The notes beneath the pieces are model-generated. The model was not told the origin of the DNA. It was given only the letters and a program-made list of their open reading frames with translations, and made no database searches. Source: Luteitalea pratensis (GTDB taxonomy: Bacteria; Acidobacteriota; Vicinamibacteria; Vicinamibacterales; Vicinamibacteraceae). Taken from it: a DNA stretch of 64,000 nt. The stretch spans positions 4,933,001 through 4,997,000 of the forward strand of contig NZ_CP015136.1 in NCBI RefSeq assembly GCF_001618865.1, in the 5' to 3' direction. Shown piece by piece: positions 57,728 to 64,000 of this stretch (positions are counted from its first letter, which is position 1; the number at the start of each line of letters is the position of its first letter). A program made the translations under genes and the position numbers.

Positions 57728-58785
57728 CGGTCCCCCATTCGGCGAAGGGCGAGGCCGACGGCCACGGTGGCCGCGGCAGCCGCCTCGGCGATCACCGGGA
57801 CACCGAACCTGGCGGCGTCAAAGCTCACGGTCTTGAACGGGTCGAGGAATTCGACCGGGTACCCGAGGCGCTCGTGCAGGGCGTCCACCAGGCCGGTGAC
57901 CTGCGATCCGCCGCCCGTGACCAGGAGCAAATCGATGTGGTCGGCGCCCGTGGTGCCGCGGAAGAAGTCCAGCGTCTTCTGGACCTCGAGGAGGATGGCC
58001 TCGGTGACCATCTGCAGGCTCGGCCCGGTCTGCGCCGGCTCCAGCCCGTCGGCCGGATAACCCCGCTTCAGCAGGTCGGCACTCTCCTGCGTGATCTGGA
58101 AGTCCTTCTGCAGCGCCTCGGTATAGGCGTTACCGCCGATCGGCACGTCGCGCGTGAAGAGCGACTGGTCGCCGCGGACGATGTTGATGTTGATCGCGCT
58201 GGCGCCAATGTTGAGCAGTGCGACGATCGCGTCGCGCGTGCCGTAGTTGACCTCGTAGGCGTTCTGGAGGGCGAAGGCGTCGACGTCGACGATGGCCGGG
58301 ACGCGCCCGGCCTGCGCGATCACGCCGGTGTAATCGGCGATCGTCTCCTTCTTGGCGGCCACCAGGAGGACATCCATGGTCGCGCCCGCGGCGTTCTTGG
58401 GCGGGCGGGTCAGGATCTGGTAGTCGAGGTTGACATCCTGGATGTCGAACGGAATGTATTGTTCGGCCTCCCAGGTGATCGACGTCGCCAACTCGGCATC
58501 GGTCATGGCCGGCAGCGTGATCTTCTTGACGATGACGGCGTTGCCGGACAGCGAGGCGGCGACCTCGCGGTTCTTGATGCCGAGGCGCTCGAAGAGCCGG
58601 CGGATGGCGTCGGCGACGGCCGTGCCATCGATGATGGCGCCGTCGACAATGGTGTCGGCGGGCAACGGCTCGACGCCAAACGCGACGACCTTCCAGCCCT
58701 TGCCGGAGGCCTTCAGCTCGACGGCCTTGACGGCACTCGATCCGATGTCGAGTCCGACGACGGGTTTCTGCTTGCGGAACAGCAC
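57724..58785 (-). CDS. pilM: Type IV pilus assembly ATPase-fold protein PilM
   Basis: 353-aa actin/FtsA-like cytoplasmic protein that binds ATP and PilN. It has VGLDIGSSAVKAVEL (phosphate 1), LLNIGASAININIV (phosphate 2) and LLVTGGGSQVTGL (adenosine site). It is the first gene of the pilMNOPQ operon, with a sigma-54 promoter 80 nt upstream. Confidence 0.95.
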   Translation of the reverse strand: MLFRKQKPVVGLDIGSSAVKAVELKASGKGWKVVAFGVEPLPADTIVDGAIIDGTAVADAIRRLFERLGIKNREVAASLSGNAVIVKKITLPAMTDAELATSITWEAEQYIPFDIQDVNLDYQILTRPPKNAAGATMDVLLVAAKKETIADYTGVIAQAGRVPAIVDVDAFALQNAYEVNYGTRDAIVALLNIGASAININIVRGDQSLFTRDVPIGGNAYTEALQKDFQITQESADLLKRGYPADGLEPAQTGPSLQMVTEAILLEVQKTLDFFRGTTGADHIDLLLVTGGGSQVTGLVDALHERLGYPVEFLDPFKTVSFDAARFGVPVIAEAAAAATVAVGLALRRMGDR

Positions 58786-58864
58786 GCCGACCTCACCTCG
58801 TTTGGGACGTCGCTGCGTTCGGCCTCATGCCGGAACGTCAGCTTCGTAACCGAACTGGACATAG

Positions 58865-58880
58865 GCAAGGGCGGTGCCAA
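58865..58880 (-). promoter_or_regulatory. Sigma-54 promoter of pilMNOPQ
   Basis: On the minus strand TTGGCAC (58880-58874), 5 nt, TTGC (58868-58865) is a full match to the -24/-12 consensus. Transcription would start about 12 nt downstream, leaving a ~65-70 nt leader before the pilM ATG. An enhancer-binding activator would be needed; none is encoded here. The rest of 58786-59109 holds the rplM promoter and no gene. Confidence 0.8.
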
Positions 58881-59039
58881 CCAGATTTGCAATCGCCGGA
58901 GTGTGGAATTGCCCGGGTGTAGCGGGATTGGCACTGCGAGACCGTGCGTCGGCTGGCAGAATTGTGACAGGGGTTGTCGGAGAAGCGACGGGCAGGTGCC
59001 GGAGGGCTACCTCGCCGACCGTCGTATTCCCGGAAGTTG

Positions 59040-59069
59040 TTGACACGGTTTATCTGCGGCGGGTATCCT
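59040..59069 (+). promoter_or_regulatory. Sigma-70 promoter of the rplM operon
   Basis: TTGACA (59040-59045), 18 nt, TATCCT (59064-59069). Transcription would start near 59076, giving a ~34-nt leader with AAGGAG and AAGGG before the ATG at 59110. Confidence 0.7.
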
Positions 59070-59109
59070 CTCCTTTTGCTGTGTGTCAGCAAGGAGCCAA
59101 AGGGTCATC

Positions 59110-59541
59110 ATGAGCACGTTCATTCCGAGCGCCAAGTCCATCGAGCGACGCTGGCACGTCATCGATGCGGCAGGCCGGTCGCTCGGGCGGGTGGCCAGTC
59201 TGGCCGCCAAGGTCCTGCAGGGCAAGCACAAGCCGATCTATACGCCGTACATCGATTGCGGTGACCACGTCATCGTGGTGAACGCGGCGCAGGCAGTGCT
59301 GACCGGGCAGAAGGAAGAGCAGAAGCTGTACCGGTACCACAGCGGCTACGAGGGTGGGCTGCGCGAAGAGCGCGCCAAGGACCTTCGCCAGCGCCGGCCG
59401 TCGCGTCTGATGGAAGAAGCCATCCAGGGCATGTTGCCCAAGACGACGATGGGCAAGCAGATGTACCGGAAGCTGAACGTCTACGAGCGCGCCGATCATC
59501 CCCACGTGGCGCAGAAGCCCCAGTCCCTCGAGGTCGAGTAA
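59110..59541 (+). CDS. rplM: Large-subunit ribosomal protein uL13
   Basis: 143-aa L13: [40 protein letters not shown], and [22 protein letters not shown] 59110 follows purine-rich SD-like sequence; the frame from 59083 starts inside the leader. Operon with rpsI as usual. Confidence 0.97.
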   Translation: MSTFIPSAKSIERRWHVIDAAGRSLGRVASLAAKVLQGKHKPIYTPYIDCGDHVIVVNAAQAVLTGQKEEQKLYRYHSGYEGGLREERAKDLRQRRPSRLMEEAIQGMLPKTTMGKQMYRKLNVYERADHPHVAQKPQSLEVE

Positions 59542-59543
59542 AC

Positions 59544-59936
59544 GTGGCAGTCATCCAGTATTACGGCACCGGTCGTCGCAAGTCGTCGACGGCGCGGGTG
59601 TTCCTGCGCCCTGGCACCGGCCAGATCACCATCAATCACAAGGCAATTGCCGACGCGGTCAACACCGAGTCGCTCCGCCTGCAGGTCCGCTCGCCGCTCG
59701 TGCTCACCGAGACGCTCGACAAGTTCGACATCGTCGCGACGACGTCGGGTGGCGGCATTTCCGGGATGGCCGGCGCGTTGCGCCTGGGCATCGCGCGTGC
59801 GCTCTGCCTGTACAACGGCGAGTTGCGTGGCCGCCTGAAGAAGGCCGGCCTGCTGACGCGTGACCAGCGTGCCAAGGAACGGAAGAAGTACGGCCTGGCG
59901 GGCGCCCGCAAGCGCTTCCAGTTCAGCAAGCGTTAA
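59544..59936 (+). CDS. rpsI: Small-subunit ribosomal protein uS9
   Basis: 130-aa S9: [38 protein letters not shown], and the C-terminal tail KRFQFSKR that reaches the P site. The start is GTG 59544, 2 nt after the rplM stop and without its own SD, so translation is likely coupled. A GGCCGG/CCGGCC hairpin (59951-59968) lies before rpsB. Confidence 0.96.
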   Translation: MAVIQYYGTGRRKSSTARVFLRPGTGQITINHKAIADAVNTESLRLQVRSPLVLTETLDKFDIVATTSGGGISGMAGALRLGIARALCLYNGELRGRLKKAGLLTRDQRAKERKKYGLAGARKRFQFSKR

Positions 59937-59993
59937 ACCATCGGCTGTCTGGCCGGCGAGGCCCGGCCCTGTCTGTACCGTGTTGGAGGAAGC

Positions 59994-60830
59994 TTGACCC
60001 CGATTGCTGTGAAGGACCTGCTGGAGGCCGGCGTACACTTCGGCCACCAAACCAAGCGCTGGAACCCCAAGATGAAGCCGTACATCTTTGGCGAGCGCAA
60101 TGGGATCTACATCATCGACCTCGGCAAGACGGCGCGGCTGTTCCGGGACGCCGAGCAGTTCGTGATGCAGCTTGCCGCGGAGGGCCGCACGCTGCTCTTC
60201 GTCGGCACGAAGCGGCAGGCCCAGGAAGCGATCGCCGAAGAAGCGGCGCGCTGCGGCATGTTCCATGTCAACCAGCGCTGGCTCGGTGGTCTGCTCACCA
60301 ACTTCACGACCATCCAGCGCAGCCTGGCTCGCCTCCGCGACCTCGAGGCGATGGAGACCGACGGCCGGTACGACATGCTGTCGAAGAAGGAGATCGCGCG
60401 CCTCGAGAAGGAGAAGCGCAAGCTCCAGAAGAACCTCGACGGCATCCGTCACATGGAGCGCCTGCCCGACGCCGTGTTCATCGTGGACACCAAGCATGAG
60501 CAGATCGCCGTGGACGAGGCCCGCAAGCTGAAGATCCCGGTCATCGGCATCGTCGACACCAACTGCGATCCCGACCAGGTCAACTTCGCGGTCCCCGGCA
60601 ATGACGACGCGCTGCGTGCGATCCGGCTGTTTGCCTCGCGCATCGCCGATGCGGTCCTTGCCGGCCGCGGTGTGCGTGAGTCGGCGCAGGCCGAGACGCC
60701 CGTCGCCGTCGGTCCCGACGGCGAGGCTGTCGGCAAGTCCGGTGAGCCGCTCCGCGCCCAGCAGCGCCCTGCTCCCGCAGCACGCGCCGCTGCGCCCAAG
60801 TCCGAACCCGCCACGCCCGCCTCGGTCTGA
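59994..60830 (+). CDS. rpsB: Small-subunit ribosomal protein uS2
   Basis: 278-aa S2: [64 protein letters not shown]. The C-terminus extends ~25 residues beyond the core with an Ala/Pro tail. The start is TTG 59994 with GGAGGA 3 nt upstream; GTG 60009 is a weaker alternative. Confidence 0.95.
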   Translation: MTPIAVKDLLEAGVHFGHQTKRWNPKMKPYIFGERNGIYIIDLGKTARLFRDAEQFVMQLAAEGRTLLFVGTKRQAQEAIAEEAARCGMFHVNQRWLGGLLTNFTTIQRSLARLRDLEAMETDGRYDMLSKKEIARLEKEKRKLQKNLDGIRHMERLPDAVFIVDTKHEQIAVDEARKLKIPVIGIVDTNCDPDQVNFAVPGNDDALRAIRLFASRIADAVLAGRGVRESAQAETPVAVGPDGEAVGKSGEPLRAQQRPAPAARAAAPKSEPATPASV

Positions 60831-60856
60831 CCGAGGCGCGTCGTCGCGGCGCGTTC

Positions 60857-60890
60857 AAACGCCGGCCGAGCAGAGACCCGGCCGGCGTTT
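60857..60890 (+). terminator. Hairpin between rpsB and tsf
   Basis: A perfect 12-bp stem (60857-60868 and 60879-60890) around a 10-nt loop begins 27 nt after the rpsB stop and ends in TTT. It probably attenuates transcription into tsf or marks a processing site. Confidence 0.65.
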
Positions 60891-60938
60891 CGTGTGTCTG
60901 TTCGTATTCACCATCCTCACCTTCTGGAACCTCACCCC

Positions 60939-61799
60939 ATGGCAATCACTGCTGAAATGGTCAAGAACCTGCGCGAGCGGACCGGCGCGGGCATGATGGA
61001 ATGCAAGACGGCGCTCACCGAGAGCAACGGCGACGTCGATGCGGCGATCGAGTACCTGCGCAAGCGCGGCATGGCGCAGGCGGCCAAGCGCGCCGGCCGC
61101 GTCGCCTCCGAGGGCGTCGTGGGCATCAAGCTGAGCGATGACCGGACCCTCGGCGTCCTCGCCGAGGTCAACTGCGAGACCGACTTCGTCGCTCGCAACG
61201 ATGGCTTCAAGGCCCTGGTCGACGAGATCACGGCAATCGTGTTCACGAGCGACCAGCCGTCTGCCGCGCTGGTCGCGGCAGACGGTCCAATCGGCAGCCG
61301 CATCACGGCAGAAATCGCCAAGGTCGGCGAGAACATGGCCGTGCCGCGTACCGCGAAGCTGACGGCTGATCATGTCGGCAGTTACAGCCACATGGGCGGC
61401 AAGATCGGCGTGCTGGTACAGATCGACGGCGCGAAGGGCGAAGCCGCCACCCACGACGCGTTCAAGACCTTCGTCAACGAGTTGGCGATGCACGTGGCCG
61501 CCGCCGCGCCGGAATACACGACGCGAGCAGAAGTGCCGTCCGAGCGCGTCGAGAAGGAGAAGGAGATCTACCGCGCGCAGATGGCCGAGTCCGGCAAGCC
61601 GGCCAACGTGATCGAGAAGATCATCGAAGGCAAGCTCGGTGCGTTCTACGAGGGCGTGTGCCTGGTGGACCAGCCGACGATCCGCGACCCGAAGGTGAAG
61701 GTCTCGCAGGCGCTCGACGCCGTCGCCAAGGCCGTGGGTTCGCCGTTGGCCATCAAGGGCTTCGCGCGCTTCAAGGTCGGCGAGGCAAGCCAGGCCTAG
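60939..61799 (+). CDS. tsf: Elongation factor Ts
   Basis: 286-aa nucleotide exchange factor for EF-Tu: MAITAEMVKNLRERTGAGMMECKTAL (UBA-like N domain), ALTESNGDVDAAIEYLR, VNCETDFVARND, and HVAAAAPEY in the dimerisation core. ATG 60939 gives the family N-terminus. Length is standard. Confidence 0.97.
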   Translation: MAITAEMVKNLRERTGAGMMECKTALTESNGDVDAAIEYLRKRGMAQAAKRAGRVASEGVVGIKLSDDRTLGVLAEVNCETDFVARNDGFKALVDEITAIVFTSDQPSAALVAADGPIGSRITAEIAKVGENMAVPRTAKLTADHVGSYSHMGGKIGVLVQIDGAKGEAATHDAFKTFVNELAMHVAAAAPEYTTRAEVPSERVEKEKEIYRAQMAESGKPANVIEKIIEGKLGAFYEGVCLVDQPTIRDPKVKVSQALDAVAKAVGSPLAIKGFARFKVGEASQA

Positions 61800-62756
<957 letters not shown>

Positions 62757-62778
62757 ACCCGGAGCAGGACACACGACG

Positions 62779-63348
62779 ATGGACGTCACGGATCTGAAGT
62801 CGCTGTTCGACGAGTCGCGCAAGCGCATGGGCGGGGTGCTCGATCACCTCAAGCGCGAGATGGCCGGCGTGCGCACCGGCCGCGCCTCCACGGCGCTGCT
62901 CGACAACGTGCACGTGGAGGCGTACGGCTCGTCGATGCCGCTCAACCAGGTGGCGCAGCTCTCCGTGCCCGAATCGACGCTGATCGTGGCGCAGCCGTTC
63001 GACCCGCAGTTGATGGGCGCCATCGAGAAGGCGATCCGTTCGGCCAACCTCGGGCTGAACCCGGCCAACGACGGCAAGGTCGTGCGCATCCCGCTGCCGG
63101 CGCTGACCGAGGAACGCCGCAAGGAACTCACCAAGGTGATCCACAAGCTCGCCGAGGAGGCACGCAACGGCGTCCGCCAGGTCCGCCGCGATGCCAACGA
63201 CCGGCTGAAGAAGCTGCTCAAGGATCACGACATCTCGGAAGACGACGAGCGTCGCGGCCTCGACGAGGTGCAGAAGCTCACCGACCAGCATGTCGGGTTG
63301 ATCGACGACTTCCAGAAGAAGAAGGATCAGGAACTCCTCACGGTGTGA
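62779..63348 (+). CDS. frr: Ribosome recycling factor
   Basis: 189-aa RRF that splits post-termination ribosomes with EF-G: KREMAGVRTGRAS, NQVAQLSVPESTLIVAQPFD, GLNPANDGKVVRIPLPALTEERRKEL, DDFQKKKDQELL. It lies 22 nt after pyrH; its stop overlaps the next start (GTGA). Confidence 0.97.
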   Translation: MDVTDLKSLFDESRKRMGGVLDHLKREMAGVRTGRASTALLDNVHVEAYGSSMPLNQVAQLSVPESTLIVAQPFDPQLMGAIEKAIRSANLGLNPANDGKVVRIPLPALTEERRKELTKVIHKLAEEARNGVRQVRRDANDRLKKLLKDHDISEDDERRGLDEVQKLTDQHVGLIDDFQKKKDQELLTV

Positions 63349-64000
63349 CCCCCACCGTCGCCATCCTCTTCACCGGCGGCACGATCTCGATGCGCATCGA
63401 CACGCGCTCGGGATCGGCCGTCCCGGCCATGCGCGGCGACGACATCCTCGTGCACGTTCCGCAACTGGCCGACGTGGCCGACATCGAGCTCGAGGATGTC
63501 GCGCAGTTGCCCGGTCCGCACGTCACACCGGAACACATGTGGCGCCTGGCCCGTCGCGTCGCGGCATGGCTGGAGCGGCCGGACGTCGACGGCGTGGTCG
63601 TCACGCACGGCACCGACACGCTGGAGGAGACCGCCTACTTCCTGGACATCGCGCTGCGTACCGACAAGCCGGTGGTGCTGGTCGGCGCCATCCGCACGAT
63701 GTCCGAGCCGAGCTGGGACGGTCCCGCGAACCTGGTGCACGCCGTGCAGGTCGCCGGCTCCCCCGCCTCCCGGGCACGCGGCGTCATGGTCGCGATGAAC
63801 GAGCAGATCCTCTCGGCCCGGGAAGTCGAGAAGGTGCATACGGAAGCCGCCGCGTCGTTTCAGTCGCGCGAGTTCGGGCCGGTGGGCGTCGTCGATGCCG
63901 GAGTGGTGCGGTACCTGCGATCGAGTCCGCGCGAGGCCGGCTGGTTCGACGCCGAGGCCGATGGACTGCTGCGGGTGCGCCGCGTCGAGCCTGAGGTCGA
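63345..64000 (+). CDS. L-asparaginase, 3' end off the window
   Basis: The first 218 residues of a threonine-dependent asparaginase/glutaminase. LFTGGTISM carries the first catalytic Thr, and VVTHGTDTLEETAYFL carries the second Thr-Asp pair; both are intact. There is no signal peptide, so it is probably the cytoplasmic type. The start is GTG 63345, overlapping the frr stop. The frame is open to the window end (family length ~330). Confidence 0.9.
   Translation, partial: MTPTVAILFTGGTISMRIDTRSGSAVPAMRGDDILVHVPQLADVADIELEDVAQLPGPHVTPEHMWRLARRVAAWLERPDVDGVVVTHGTDTLEETAYFLDIALRTDKPVVLVGAIRTMSEPSWDGPANLVHAVQVAGSPASRARGVMVAMNEQILSAREVEKVHTEAAASFQSREFGPVGVVDAGVVRYLRSSPREAGWFDAEADGLLRVRRVEPEV

Noticed and set aside
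59951-59968. GGCCGG/CCGGCC hairpin between rpsI and rpsB as a terminator
   Set aside because: Six-base stem without a T tract in the middle of a translation operon; too weak to call on its own.

Overview
The window is about two-thirds G+C and carries 60 protein-coding genes, no rRNA or tRNA that I can see, and no CRISPR array, prophage or insertion sequence. Gene content (Gram-negative LPS/KDO genes, type IV pilus assembly genes, ferredoxin-dependent 2-oxoglutarate oxidoreductase with a di-haem type succinate dehydrogenase, BACON and discoidin domains, a decayed PEP-CTERM signal, many intergenic palindromes) fits a chromosomal segment of an Acidobacteriota, most likely Vicinamibacteria (Luteitalea-like). 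That placement is inference from content and style, not from a database match.

Layout. 1-6.9 kb: a tryptophanase cut by the left edge, divergent from an ABC-F ribosome ATPase (YbiT type), a MASE1-PAS hybrid histidine kinase, an unknown duplicated-domain protein and an EVE-domain protein. 7-12 kb: two paralogous secreted metzincin proteases with BACON domains, one with three discoidin repeats; both are preceded by the same 31-nt upstream element. 12-21 kb: carbohydrate and redox genes (VOC, GMC and Gfo/Idh oxidoreductases, a GH99-like secreted glycosidase, SDR, sulfatase), a DUF2959 lipoprotein and a PEP-CTERM gene remnant. 20.6-24.7 kb: cystathionine beta-synthase, a Xre/RES toxin-antitoxin pair, dcd, DUF2905 and ndk. 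24.9-36.5 kb: a TCA-cycle block (korAB, sucCD, sdhCAB, mdh, icd). 37.3-44.2 kb: kdsB-pyrG and kdsA-kdsD-kdsC-lapB-coaE, which supply CMP-KDO for LPS and control LPS synthesis. 44.3-58.8 kb: a long leftward run, pilMNOPQ, two lipoproteins, a TPR protein, an M24 peptidase, accB-accC, thiE, an amino-acid permease and folD. 59-64 kb: the translation cluster rplM-rpsI-rpsB-tsf-pyrH-frr, followed by an asparaginase cut by the right edge.

How it works together. The korAB/sucCD/sdhCAB/mdh/icd genes give most of an oxidative TCA cycle in which the 2-oxoglutarate step is ferredoxin-linked. kdsABCD covers the whole route from ribulose-5-phosphate to CMP-KDO. pilMNOPQ forms the inner-membrane alignment complex and outer-membrane secretin of a type IV pilus and has a textbook sigma-54 promoter. 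rplM to frr is a normal growth operon group.

Most unusual non-coding content. Intergenic spaces carry families of short hairpins headed by GTAG. Class I copies keep the loop TCC while their arms change in a compensatory way. Class II copies share a GTCGACCT/AGGTCGAC palindrome. This looks like REP elements of the kind mobilised by RAYT transposases. One copy lies inside a reading frame, one supplies a stop codon, one pair is tandemly duplicated across the pyrG stop, and one island separates sdhA from sdhB. Several genes also have a -10 hexamer so close to the start codon that leaderless mRNAs are likely.
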